From Xenorhabdus koppenhoeferi (lineage in GTDB: Bacteria; Pseudomonadota; Gammaproteobacteria; Enterobacterales; Enterobacteriaceae), in the NCBI RefSeq assembly GCF_900116635.1, contig NZ_FPBJ01000006.1, positions 1 through 64,000 of the forward strand: a stretch of DNA of 64,000 bases, written 5' to 3'. The position numbers and the translations under genes are program-made. The notes beneath the pieces are model-generated. The model made no database searches and had not been told where the DNA came from. It worked only from the letters and a program-made list of their open reading frames with translations. This document shows positions 1 through 8,482 of this stretch, piece by piece. Every line of letters starts with the position of its first letter. Within the stretch, counting starts at the first letter, position 1.

Positions 1-49
1 GGGCACTATGATGCCGGAAATCTGAGAGACTCCACACCTCTCCCTTCAT
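1..49 (-). CDS. Partial 5' end of an unidentified gene, running off the left edge
   Basis: An open frame begins with ATG at 49 and continues to the window edge (visible residues MKGEVWSLSDFRHHSA). A GGAG ribosome-binding sequence lies 8 bases upstream. The start overlaps the stop of a 12-codon frame (87 to 49), which itself overlaps the permease stop in an ATGA. It therefore looks translationally coupled to the permease. By operon logic an ABC ATPase would be expected next, but the 16 visible residues show no Walker motif and I cannot identify the family. Confidence 0.4.
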   Translation of the reverse strand, partial: MKGEVWSLSDFRHHSA

Positions 50-83
50 CAGTCCTGCTCCGGAGCAAATAGTTGGGATGCGT

Positions 84-1169
84 TCATCTCATTCCCCTAT
101 GGCGTAAAACTATGCTAAGGAAGAAAGGTACACCAACCAGTGAAGTTACAATTCCCACAGGGATGATGACACCCGGAATCAGGTTTTTGGAGGCAATGGA
201 AGCGATTGATAACACCAAAGCACCAATTAAGGCACTCGCTGGTAAATAGAAACGGTGGTCTTCACCAAAAATCATTCTGGCGATATGAGGAGCCACCAAT
301 CCAATAAAGGCAATGGGGCCAACAAATGCAACCGCTAATGCTGTCAGAATACTGATACGCAGCAATGTTCCTAAACGAAGGCGGCTGATATTAATACCAA
401 AACTAACCGCACGATCTTCTCCCAGACGCAATGCGGTCAGTTTCCAGGAGTTGCTCATTGAGATAGGCATAATAATGGAAAAAACTGACATCATAATGCC
501 CAATTTTTCCCATGTCGCTCTGGAGAGGCTACCCATCGTCCAGAAAACCAGCCCCTGTAAGGTGTCTTCCGTGGCGATAAATTGCATTATAGAAACCAGA
601 GCATCGAAGGTAAACACCATCGCAATACCGAACAACACAACACCAGAGGTTGCCACTCTTGTCCAACGGGTGATGCCATCAAGCATCAAAGCGGCTAGAA
701 ATGCAAAAAGAAAAGCGTTTGCCGAAATAAACCATTGTTCTGGGATTCCTGGAATACCGATTCCCAGCACAATCGCCAGTGCCGCACCAAAAGAAGCGGC
801 ATTGGAGACACCCAAAGTAAATGGGCTGGCTAGCGGGTTATTCAGGATTGTCTGCATTTCAGCGCCGGCCAGCCCAAGTGACAGGCCGATCACTACCGCC
901 ATCAAGGCATAGGGCAATCGAATATCCCAAACAATCACCCGCGTTCCTGCATCAACACTTTCCGGTGAAATCAGTGTTTGCCAGAGGGTATGCAAAGATA
1001 ACCCTGATGGTCCCATTGTAAAATCCAGTACAACAGAGGTGCCAATCACCAAAACGATGAACAATATCCATGCAATACGTTGGCGCAGGATCTGACGATA
1101 ATGTGCTTTTATATCGCACTCATTCAATTGTTGTTTCGCCATTGGCATAGGCTCGGTAGTAACACTCAT
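84..1169 (-). CDS. FecCD-family iron(III)-siderophore ABC transporter permease
   Basis: This is an inner-membrane permease of the FecCD/BtuC type. It would form the channel through which an Fe-siderophore complex, delivered by the periplasmic binding protein encoded just upstream, is moved into the cytoplasm. The 361-residue length and repeated hydrophobic segments fit the family, which usually has about ten helices. Family landmarks are the stretch GLAGAEMQTILNNPLA around residue 100, and GPIAFIGLVAPHIARM near residue 285, the segment that couples to the ATPase. The binding-protein gene ends 19 bases upstream, so the two form an operon. The start ATG at 1169 has only a weak AAGA ribosome site. 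The exact substrate cannot be read from sequence. Confidence 0.9.
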   Translation of the reverse strand: MSVTTEPMPMAKQQLNECDIKAHYRQILRQRIAWILFIVLVIGTSVVLDFTMGPSGLSLHTLWQTLISPESVDAGTRVIVWDIRLPYALMAVVIGLSLGLAGAEMQTILNNPLASPFTLGVSNAASFGAALAIVLGIGIPGIPEQWFISANAFLFAFLAALMLDGITRWTRVATSGVVLFGIAMVFTFDALVSIMQFIATEDTLQGLVFWTMGSLSRATWEKLGIMMSVFSIIMPISMSNSWKLTALRLGEDRAVSFGINISRLRLGTLLRISILTALAVAFVGPIAFIGLVAPHIARMIFGEDHRFYLPASALIGALVLSIASIASKNLIPGVIIPVGIVTSLVGVPFFLSIVLRHRGMR

Positions 1170-1188
1170 TCTTATTACCCGTTACTGC

Positions 1189-2322
1189 TTATTTCTCACT
1201 GACCCAATACGTACCTGCTGTTCCAACAGCCAAGAATTTATTGTGTAGCTCTTTCAAAGTTTGTTGCGGATCTAAATCAGCAAATTTTTCAGGGTAGAAC
1301 CATTTAGCAAAAACTTGCGTAACAACAACGTTGTAAGGCGAATTGTAGTAGTGATGCCAAATAGCGTGGCTGCGCCCTTCTTTCACTGCGGTTAAGTTAT
1401 TGATACCTTTACGCTCAGTGATAGCTTTCAAACCAGCACGGGCAATATCAGCAGAAGTTTGGGCACCCATCTGAATCCCTATACCTTTATCACCCGGATC
1501 TTGTGCACCACTTGCAATATAGATATAAGGATCTTCCGCAATCACTTTTTCCAGATTCATTGTTCCCAACGGAGAAGAAAGTACATCTTTGGCGATGTTT
1601 TTGCCGCCTGCCAGGTCAATGAAATTACCCATGTTACCGTTACCCGCAGTACCACAGCAATCTTCGCTGGAACCTGCTCTTAACTCAATAAACACGGAAG
1701 GTTTCTGTGCATCTGGTATACGGTCAGTAATGTCAGTCACTACTTTCTGATTTTTTTCATAAAAATCAGCATAAGCATTAGCCTGCTCTTCACGATGCAG
1801 GACTTTACCCAGCATGCGGATGCTAGGTAATGTATTTTTCAGAGGATCGTTGCGAAAATCGACAAAAACAACAGGCACGCCCGCTTTTTCCAATTGTTTT
1901 ACCAATTCACTATTTTTTCCCGGACCATGTCCGGACAGACCAAAAATAGCGACATCAGGATTTAGTGTAAGCACTTTTTCAGAACTGACACTATCAGCAC
2001 TTGTGTTGCCAATCAGGGGAATATCATCAATTTCAGGGAATTTGGCTTTATAGATAGAGTAAGTTTGTGGATCCAGTTTACGGAAATCACCCTGCCAGCC
2101 AGCGATACGAGCCAGAGGTTTGTCCCCTTCCAATAATGCTATAGAGTGGAACAGACGCCCTTCACCTAACAAAATACGATTGACTTTCTCAGGCACTTCA
2201 ACAGTACGTCCGGCAACATCAGTGACTGTTTCAGACCAAGACGAAAAACTCACCATCATGGCGGAGCCTGCCATTAGACCGATACTTATACTTTTCACGA
2301 CTGCTCGAAATACAAACTTCAC
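1189..2322 (-). CDS. Periplasmic iron-siderophore-type ABC substrate-binding protein
   Basis: The 377-residue protein has an N-terminal signal peptide (hydrophobic segment ending in SSWSE near residue 30) followed by the class III binding-protein opening TVTDVAGRTVEVP. This is the fold that captures Fe(III)-siderophores, haem or cobalamin in the periplasm. A CC pair in SSEDCCGTAGNG, around residue 220, is a distinctive feature. Translation probably starts at the GTG at 2322, preceded by GAGAGG at 9-base spacing. The gene is first in the operon with the permease downstream. A Fur-box-like sequence lies about 50 bases upstream, so iron repression is likely. It resembles the Yersinia YiuA type, but I would not name the ligand. 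Confidence 0.85.
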   Translation of the reverse strand: MKFVFRAVVKSISIGLMAGSAMMVSFSSWSETVTDVAGRTVEVPEKVNRILLGEGRLFHSIALLEGDKPLARIAGWQGDFRKLDPQTYSIYKAKFPEIDDIPLIGNTSADSVSSEKVLTLNPDVAIFGLSGHGPGKNSELVKQLEKAGVPVVFVDFRNDPLKNTLPSIRMLGKVLHREEQANAYADFYEKNQKVVTDITDRIPDAQKPSVFIELRAGSSEDCCGTAGNGNMGNFIDLAGGKNIAKDVLSSPLGTMNLEKVIAEDPYIYIASGAQDPGDKGIGIQMGAQTSADIARAGLKAITERKGINNLTAVKEGRSHAIWHHYYNSPYNVVVTQVFAKWFYPEKFADLDPQQTLKELHNKFLAVGTAGTYWVSEK

Positions 2323-2371
2323 TTTAGTTAGCCTCTCAATGCAACAATTGTGGCGCTAACAATAAATCAAA

Positions 2372-2386
2372 TAAGAATAATTATCA
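2372..2386 (-). promoter_or_regulatory. Fur box upstream of the iron ABC operon
   Basis: On the minus strand the sequence reads TGATAATTATTCTTA. It matches the 7-1-7 Fur consensus TGATAATnATTATCA at 12 of 14 defined positions, with a perfect left arm. It lies about 50 bases upstream of the GTG start of the binding-protein gene, where a repressor would block the promoter. Confidence 0.7.
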
Positions 2387-2450
2387 ATGCGATTTACCTG
2401 ATATATCTGAAATTTGCCCGCTATATTTTTTCGCTGCCCTTATGAAAAAT

Positions 2451-2489
2451 AAAAACTGCCGCTTTCATCACAAAAAGAGCAGTTTTTTT
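2451..2489 (-). terminator. Terminator downstream of lysP
   Basis: An inverted repeat pairs AAAACTGC (2452-2459) with GCAGTTTT (2479-2486), with a further CTTT/AAAG pairing inside. On the minus strand it is followed by a T-rich tract. It separates lysP from the divergently regulated iron operon. Confidence 0.6.
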
Positions 2490-2552
2490 GTCATATAAAC
2501 GTAATAATGCGTTAATTAATAAGCATCATTTTATTGAACATTTATTAACAAG

Positions 2553-4040
2553 TTATTCCTTGTCAGTGTATTTGAATACCGGAAATTCCATCTCATGGTA
2601 TTTAACAAAACGAGTTTTCTTTTTCATTTTGTAACCAAACCAGATAATTAGGAATAACGGAATACCAATATAAGTTGCGATAACGCCGTACCAGTCGATT
2701 GTATCTTGTAAAAAGGCCTGATAATTTTGCCCCAATGTAATCACCAGACACAAAATAAAGGCAAAAATAGGCCCGATTGGGAAGAAACCTGAACGATATG
2801 GAAGATTATTCAGATCCAAGCCTTGCGCAATATAGCCCTTACGGAAACGATAGTGGCTAATTGCAATTCCCAGCCATGCGATAAAACCCGTCATCCCAGA
2901 GGTATTCAATAACCACAGATATACGGTTTGATTTCCAAACATGGAACTGAGGAAACACAATCCAGCTACCACAGTTGTCACATAAAGTGCATTGCGTGGA
3001 ACGCCACCTTTCGACAAGTGACCAAAAATTTTTGGGGCTTTACCTTCCCTTGCCAAGGTGAATAGCATACGAGTAGAGGCATACATTCCCGAATTTCCGG
3101 CTGAAAGCACAGCGGTCAATATCACTGCATTCATTATCGCAGCCGCGGACAACAGCCCTGCATTTTCAAATACCAAAGTAAATGGGCTAACACTGATATC
3201 CTTCACATCATTACGCAACAAGCTAGGATCAGTATACGGAATAATCAGGCTGATAATCAAAATTGCAAACACATAGAATAACAGGATCCGCCAAAACACC
3301 TTACGCACGGCGCGAGGGATATTTTTTGCCGGATCTTTAGATTCCCCAGCAGTAATACCGATCAGTTCTGTTCCCTGAAAAGAGAAACCGACAATCATTG
3401 CCACCCCAATCATTGCAGCGAAACCACCCGCAAATGGCGCATCATCGACTTCCCAGTTATGCCAGCCTGCGCTTTCAGCCCCTTTCATAATACCGGCGAT
3501 CATTAGAATACCGATAATAATGAAGACGATTACCGTAGAAACCTTGATCAGAGAAAACCAATATTCTGCTTCGCCAAAGCCTTTAACTGAGATAAAATTC
3601 AGCAAAAAGATCAGACTAAGAAACAATGCACTCCATACCCAACCTGGAACATCATTAAACCAATACCCCATGACTAACTGTGCAGCCACGAGATCAACGG
3701 CAATGGTCACAGCCCAGTTATACCAGTAGTTCCATCCCAATGCGAAACCGAAGCCATCATCAACATATTTAGAACCATAGGTTGAAAATGATCCCGAAAC
3801 CGGCATGTACGCCGCCAATTCGCCTAAACTGGTCATCAAGAAATACACCATTAAGCCAATTAATACATAGGAAAGTAAGGCTCCACCGGGACCCGCCTGG
3901 GAAATCGTTGCACCAGAAGCAACAAATAACCCCGTACCAATCGATCCACCAATAGCAATCATTGCCATATGCCGTGCTTTTAATTCCCGGCGTAGCGTTT
4001 TAGGGGCCTGATCCCGTGGCGTACATTGTTCTTGAGACAT
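2553..4040 (-). CDS. lysP: Lysine-specific permease
   Basis: LysP is a 12-helix amino acid-proton symporter of the APC superfamily that imports lysine across the inner membrane. In E. coli it also acts as a co-sensor for CadC. The 495-residue product has the APC opening RHMAMIAIGGSIGTGLFVASG near residue 25 and the consensus loop FQGTELIGITAGESKDP near residue 225. Its length is close to E. coli LysP. Its neighbours yeiE, yeiH and nfo follow the same order as in E. coli, which supports the lysine assignment over other APC permeases. It is transcribed alone, with its own terminator downstream. Confidence 0.93.
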   Translation of the reverse strand: MSQEQCTPRDQAPKTLRRELKARHMAMIAIGGSIGTGLFVASGATISQAGPGGALLSYVLIGLMVYFLMTSLGELAAYMPVSGSFSTYGSKYVDDGFGFALGWNYWYNWAVTIAVDLVAAQLVMGYWFNDVPGWVWSALFLSLIFLLNFISVKGFGEAEYWFSLIKVSTVIVFIIIGILMIAGIMKGAESAGWHNWEVDDAPFAGGFAAMIGVAMIVGFSFQGTELIGITAGESKDPAKNIPRAVRKVFWRILLFYVFAILIISLIIPYTDPSLLRNDVKDISVSPFTLVFENAGLLSAAAIMNAVILTAVLSAGNSGMYASTRMLFTLAREGKAPKIFGHLSKGGVPRNALYVTTVVAGLCFLSSMFGNQTVYLWLLNTSGMTGFIAWLGIAISHYRFRKGYIAQGLDLNNLPYRSGFFPIGPIFAFILCLVITLGQNYQAFLQDTIDWYGVIATYIGIPLFLIIWFGYKMKKKTRFVKYHEMEFPVFKYTDKE

Positions 4041-4185
4041 TCTATTCCTATATTATGAAAATAAATTTAATACGGAATTGTAACAAATCCTCGCCCCTAG
4101 AATAGCGGCGAATTCGTGGTTATAAGATACCTTCATAATCTACGGCCAATTATTAGCTATACGATTATATTTTTAATACTAATAA

Positions 4186-5049
4186 CTAGTTACAATAACT
4201 CAGTAATTTTTTTAATGCATTGGACATATGTTTCTGACGATGATAAATCAGGTACAAAGTTCGGTTGAGATGCAATCCGGGCAGCACCAATTCAGTTAAT
4301 GTTCCATTATTCAACTGTTCTTGGACAACCCGCCGTGAGAGGCAGCTGATTCCCATTCCATATTGAACGGCATGTTTGATCGCCTCCGAATTGCCTAATT
4401 CCATAGCAATATTGAATCGTGGTATTTGCGAAAACAGTAGATGATCCAGTATTTCCCTTGTTCCTGAACCTTTTTCTCTTAATATCCAAGGTCCATTAAT
4501 CAAATCTTCTACAGTAAGCTGGCGCTGCAATAATGTGCTTTCTGGAGAGGAAAAAACAATCAATTCATCTTTCATCCATGGTTGCGTGATCAATTCGGGA
4601 TCATGACACAAGCCTTCAATCAATCCCAAATCGACGCGAAATTCCACAACTGCCTTTATTACATCTTCAGTGTTGCTGATATTTAATTCTAAAGGTGTAT
4701 CAGGATAATCCTGACGATATTTAGATAACATTTCAGGCAACATATAATTGCCAATCGTACTGCTGGCTGCCAATCGCAATGCCCCTAACTCAAGTTTGAA
4801 AAGTTGCTCGACTTCACCAGCCCGCTCAAGCAATGCCAATGCCTTGGGATAAAGCAAACGCCCATGTTCGTTGGTCACGAGTCGTTTCCCGACCCTATCG
4901 AACAGCTGTACACCTAATTGCCCTTCAAGGTCTGTCAGAGAAGCACTTACTGCGGACTGTGATAACGCCAGCTGTAGGGAAGCCTGTGTCGTTGAACCAC
5001 TTTTCAGAACTTCTGCAAAAATCTCCAGTTGTCTCAGAGTGATACGCAT
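4186..5049 (-). CDS. yeiE: LysR-family transcriptional regulator YeiE
   Basis: The 287-residue protein has the typical LysR architecture. The N-terminal winged helix-turn-helix begins [19 protein letters not shown], with the recognition region [19 protein letters not shown], and is followed by a two-lobed effector-binding domain. It sits between lysP and the divergent yeiH, exactly as in E. coli, where YeiE is reported to respond to sulfite and to act on yeiH. The 163-bp AT-rich gap between yeiE and yeiH is the likely shared control region. The family is certain; the effector here is inferred from E. coli. Confidence 0.9.
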   Translation of the reverse strand: MRITLRQLEIFAEVLKSGSTTQASLQLALSQSAVSASLTDLEGQLGVQLFDRVGKRLVTNEHGRLLYPKALALLERAGEVEQLFKLELGALRLAASSTIGNYMLPEMLSKYRQDYPDTPLELNISNTEDVIKAVVEFRVDLGLIEGLCHDPELITQPWMKDELIVFSSPESTLLQRQLTVEDLINGPWILREKGSGTREILDHLLFSQIPRFNIAMELGNSEAIKHAVQYGMGISCLSRRVVQEQLNNGTLTELVLPGLHLNRTLYLIYHRQKHMSNALKKLLSYCN

Positions 5050-5236
5050 ATGGCCTCACGGGAAGCAAAATAAAAGAGAAAGGTAGTCTTGATTCTAGAC
5101 AGTATTATGCAACTTAACAAAAGTCACACTTTTTTGATTTGTTTTTCTGGTTATATATATTTATTTTATCAATTTTATTGATTTTAAAATCTTCTATATA
5201 CTTATTCCTAAAGTGTATAAGTGTAGAGTCGCCGTG

Positions 5237-6319
5237 ATGTCTAAAAATCAACTGGAAGAATTGACAAAAACCACCATAAATAGCGCCTTAAAATTAGTGC
5301 CTGGTTTTATTTTAGTCGTTCTTCTGACAACACTAGCTATTTATATCAGCAGTATTCAGTGGTTTATTGATATGGGATTGGGCGTTCTGACATTGGCCAT
5401 TCTATTAGGGATCATTGTAGGTAACACACTGTATCCCTTTTTTAAATCCATTTGTGATAAAGGTATCCATTTTTCCAAACACTACTTGCTGAGAGCAGGC
5501 ATCATTTTTTATGGATTTAGGCTAACATTTCAGCAAATTACAGATATTGGCGCTACTGGGATGCTGATTGATGCCATTATGCTTTCTTCAACTTTTTTTA
5601 TTACATTATGGGTAGGGCGCACTTTTTTTAAGCTAGATAGCCAAACTGTCATCTTAATCGGAGCAGGAAGCAGCATTTGTGGAGCGGCTGCGGTTATGGC
5701 AACAGAACCCGTGGTTAAAGCACCAGCCAATAAGGTTGCTATCGCTATTTCCACGGTGGTGATTTTTGGCACTATCTCAATTTTTATCTATCCTTGGTTT
5801 TATCAACTCAATACCCATTACCAATGGCTAAATTTCTCCCAAGAAACATTTGGTATTTTCTCTGGTTCAACCGTTCATGAAGTTGCTCAAGTTGTCGCCA
5901 TTGGACATACATTAGGCAGTGATGCGGAAAATGCAGCCGTTATCAGCAAAATGTTCCGTGTTATGATGCTGGCACCATTTTTGCTCTTGCTTTCAGGTTA
6001 TGTTAACCGCATGGAAGCAAAAAACAGCAGTAACAACCAAGAAAAATCCCAGATAACCATTCCCTGGTTTGCTGTATTTTTCATTATTACAGCAGGCTTC
6101 AATTCCTTTCACCTATTACCGGAATCCTTTGTTCACTTTATCATTGCCACTGATACTGTCATGCTAACAATGGCAATGGTTGCTTTAGGTTTAAACACCC
6201 ACGTTAGTGCCATTCGCCAAGCTGGTGTTAAACCGATACTATTGGCACTTATTGTGTTTATTTGGTTGATGGCAGGAGGATTAATTATCAATCAAGGTGT
6301 TCATTATTTATTGAGATAG
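5237..6319 (+). CDS. yeiH: YeiH/UPF0324 family inner-membrane protein
   Basis: The predicted 360-residue protein has about ten hydrophobic segments and belongs to the YeiH family of putative sulfite or anion transporters, of unproven activity. Family landmarks are YGFRLTFQQITDIG around residue 100, GAGSSICGAAAVMATEP around residue 150 and GSTVHEVAQVVAIG around residue 215. I chose ATG at 5237 because it gives MSKNQLEEL, an N-terminus of normal length. An upstream in-frame GTG at 5213 is possible. It is divergent from yeiE, its probable regulator, and is followed about 90 bases later by nfo. Confidence 0.85.
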   Translation: MSKNQLEELTKTTINSALKLVPGFILVVLLTTLAIYISSIQWFIDMGLGVLTLAILLGIIVGNTLYPFFKSICDKGIHFSKHYLLRAGIIFYGFRLTFQQITDIGATGMLIDAIMLSSTFFITLWVGRTFFKLDSQTVILIGAGSSICGAAAVMATEPVVKAPANKVAIAISTVVIFGTISIFIYPWFYQLNTHYQWLNFSQETFGIFSGSTVHEVAQVVAIGHTLGSDAENAAVISKMFRVMMLAPFLLLLSGYVNRMEAKNSSNNQEKSQITIPWFAVFFIITAGFNSFHLLPESFVHFIIATDTVMLTMAMVALGLNTHVSAIRQAGVKPILLALIVFIWLMAGGLIINQGVHYLLR

Positions 6320-6410
6320 AAGAAGTTAATGCTAAATTGAATTGCTGTTTTTAGCTGAATTTTATCGGCAAGACGAAGAATGTCATAATGATAAAAAACA
6401 GGAGAAAAAT

Positions 6411-7253
6411 ATGAAATTTGTTGGAGCCCATGTGAGCGCTGCGGGTGGTGTCGATCAAGCGGTGATCCGTGCCCATGAATTAAACGCAACAGCATTTGCC
6501 CTGTTCACTAAAAATCAACGTCAGTGGCATGCCCCTCCGTTATCGACAGAAGTCATTGATAAATTTAAGGAAAATTGTGAGCGTTACGGCTATGGCAGTC
6601 GACAAATTCTTCCCCATGACAGCTATCTGATTAATCTTGGTCACCCTGAAACAGAAGCCCTGGAAAAATCTCGCGCTGCGTTTATTGATGAAATACAGCG
6701 TTGTGAGCAGTTAGGCATTGATTTACTGAATTTTCATCCCGGAAGTCATCTCAATAAAATTGATATTGATAAATGCCTAGCCCGTATCGCAGAATCTATT
6801 AATATGACTTTGGACAAGACACAGAATGTTATCGCAGTCATCGAAAATACGGCTGGACAAGGAACTAACCTAGGTTTTAAATTTGAACAGCTGGCTGCGA
6901 TTATTGACGGTGTTGAAGACAAAACTCGCGTTGGTGTCTGTATTGATACCTGCCACGCTTTCGCAGCAGGTTACGACTTACGGACTGAAAAAGACTGCGA
7001 CAAAACCTTCAAAGTCTTCGATGAAATTATTGGATTCAATTATTTGAAAGCTATGCACCTAAACGATGCCAAAAGTGAATTCTCGAGTCGAGTTGACCGA
7101 CACCATAGCCTTGGTGAAGGTAATATCGGTAAAACACCTTTCAGTTATATTATGAAAGATGATCGCTTCAATGGTATTCCTTTGGTTCTTGAAACGATCA
7201 ATCCAGATATTTGGGATCAAGAAATTGCTTGGCTGAAATCTCAGCAAAATTAA
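6411..7253 (+). CDS. nfo: Endonuclease IV (AP endonuclease)
   Basis: Nfo cleaves DNA 5' of abasic sites in base-excision repair and uses three zinc ions. The 280-residue product matches the family length (E. coli 285). The metal-ligand motifs are visible in order: GAHVSAAGG at the N-terminus, [44 protein letters not shown] and VLETI near the C-terminus. ATG at 6411 is chosen because GGAG lies 6-7 bases upstream and the protein then begins MKFVGAHVS as in homologues. The gene ends at 7253, directly abutting the stop codon of the convergent fruK. Confidence 0.95.
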   Translation: MKFVGAHVSAAGGVDQAVIRAHELNATAFALFTKNQRQWHAPPLSTEVIDKFKENCERYGYGSRQILPHDSYLINLGHPETEALEKSRAAFIDEIQRCEQLGIDLLNFHPGSHLNKIDIDKCLARIAESINMTLDKTQNVIAVIENTAGQGTNLGFKFEQLAAIIDGVEDKTRVGVCIDTCHAFAAGYDLRTEKDCDKTFKVFDEIIGFNYLKAMHLNDAKSEFSSRVDRHHSLGEGNIGKTPFSYIMKDDRFNGIPLVLETINPDIWDQEIAWLKSQQN

Positions 7254-8192
7254 TCATCTAACCGCGGTCAGTTCGATCCTTGACATCATTGCAGCAAGTT
7301 CAGTACGGCTTCTAATCCCAACATTCGGCTGGCTAACCGTAAGTGCGGAAACTGCGGTTGCCAGACGTAATGTATGTTCGCTGGATTCACGCATCAGCAA
7401 ACCATAAACCAATCCACCAACCATAGAATCCCCCGCCCCAACCGTACTGATAACCTCACAATGCGGCGGTTTCGCCAACCATGCCCCAGAAGCATTAACC
7501 CATAATGCGCCTTGTTCTCCCAGTGAAATCACTACATGGGCAATCCCGCTATCGCGCAATTTATGGGCGACATCGATAACACTGTTTAAATCTGGTAGTG
7601 GTTTACCTGCCCAGACTTCCAATTCATGACGATTAGGTTTTACCAGCCACGGTGATGCCCTGAGGCCAGCAACCAGTGCTTCTCGGCTGCTATCAAAAAT
7701 AACACAAGGACAATGGTGGCGTAATTGAATCATCCAATCCGCAAATAATTCTGGCGAGATCCCCTCTGGCAAACTGCCACTGACCACAACCATATTAAAT
7801 TGGTCCATCCACATAAGAGAATCACTGACAAATTTGTTCCATTCATCCTCTGTCACGTAAAAACCGGAAAAATTAAAATCCGTCACTTCACCGTACTTTT
7901 CCGTCAGTTTCACATTAATACGCGTTCGTCCTGAGACTAAATGGAAACGATTCACCATGTTATTTTCGCTGAAAAATTGCTGAAACCCTTCCTGATTATC
8001 TTGCCCCAGAAAACCACTGACGGTGACATCGATACCCAAGTCACACAAAACCTTCGCAACATTATTCCCTTTACCAGCAGCATGAAACCCTGCTGTCTGT
8101 ACACGGTTAACGGTTCCCTTGACAATATCTGGACATAAGCCAACTAAATCATAAGCTGGATTTAAAGTAATTGTGGCAACTCGACAGCTCAT
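7254..8192 (-). CDS. fruK: 1-phosphofructokinase
   Basis: FruK phosphorylates fructose-1-phosphate, the product of the fructose PTS, to fructose-1,6-bisphosphate. The 312-residue protein is a PfkB-type sugar kinase. It has the substrate motif GFHAAGKGNNVAKVL near residue 35 and the ATP-binding and catalytic motif STVGAGDSMVGGLVYGL near residue 250. In E. coli fruK lies between fruB and fruA, which encode the PTS components. Neither gene is present on either side here. A near-perfect Cra operator is kept about 75 bases upstream. How fructose-1-phosphate reaches this enzyme cannot be told from the window; the PTS genes could lie elsewhere. Confidence 0.92.
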   Translation of the reverse strand: MSCRVATITLNPAYDLVGLCPDIVKGTVNRVQTAGFHAAGKGNNVAKVLCDLGIDVTVSGFLGQDNQEGFQQFFSENNMVNRFHLVSGRTRINVKLTEKYGEVTDFNFSGFYVTEDEWNKFVSDSLMWMDQFNMVVVSGSLPEGISPELFADWMIQLRHHCPCVIFDSSREALVAGLRASPWLVKPNRHELEVWAGKPLPDLNSVIDVAHKLRDSGIAHVVISLGEQGALWVNASGAWLAKPPHCEVISTVGAGDSMVGGLVYGLLMRESSEHTLRLATAVSALTVSQPNVGIRSRTELAAMMSRIELTAVR

Positions 8193-8265
8193 CTTGCCCA
8201 GTTTCTCCTGAATAAACAGTCATAAGTAAAATATAAGATTTCGCCGTTATTTATAACATCAAAAT

Positions 8266-8277
8266 TGAATCGTTTCA
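8266..8277. promoter_or_regulatory. Cra (FruR) operator upstream of fruK
   Basis: TGAATCGTTTCA matches the Cra consensus TGAAWCGWTTCA at every position. It lies 74 bases upstream of the fruK start. In E. coli, Cra represses the fructose operon through such sites and fructose-1-phosphate relieves repression. Its presence implies that this orphan fruK is still under fructose control. Confidence 0.75.
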
Positions 8278-8402
8278 GTTAAAATGACTACTAGACTGAT
8301 CATTGTATTATCACTATCTGAAAGTAAAAAATATTCCACGAAAGAATTTTCCTCCTCCTGCCTTTGTATGAAAAATACCGCAAAAACGACTTATTTAACT
8401 TC

Positions 8403-8420
8403 CATAAATATTTATTTACA
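8403..8420. promoter_or_regulatory. TyrR box upstream of mtr
   Basis: On the minus strand it reads TGTAAATAAATATTTATG, against the consensus TGTAAA-N6-TTTACA. The left arm is perfect and the right arm matches four of six bases. It lies about 65 bases upstream of mtr, consistent with TyrR activation of mtr in E. coli. Confidence 0.6.
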
Positions 8421-8436
8421 CATATTGCTCATTACT

Positions 8437-8454
8437 GTATCGTTGCGCTAGTAC
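8437..8454. promoter_or_regulatory. Possible TrpR operator overlapping the mtr promoter
   Basis: Read on the minus strand, the 18 bases begin GTACTAG and end TAC. They match the trp operator palindrome in the first seven and last three positions, with a weak middle (11 of 18). A TTGCTC -35-like hexamer at 8425 with a TAGTAC -10-like hexamer at 8449 would place the site over the promoter, as expected for TrpR repression of mtr. Confidence 0.45.
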
Positions 8455-8482
8455 AAGGTAATGCCATTCATCAGGAGTCTAT

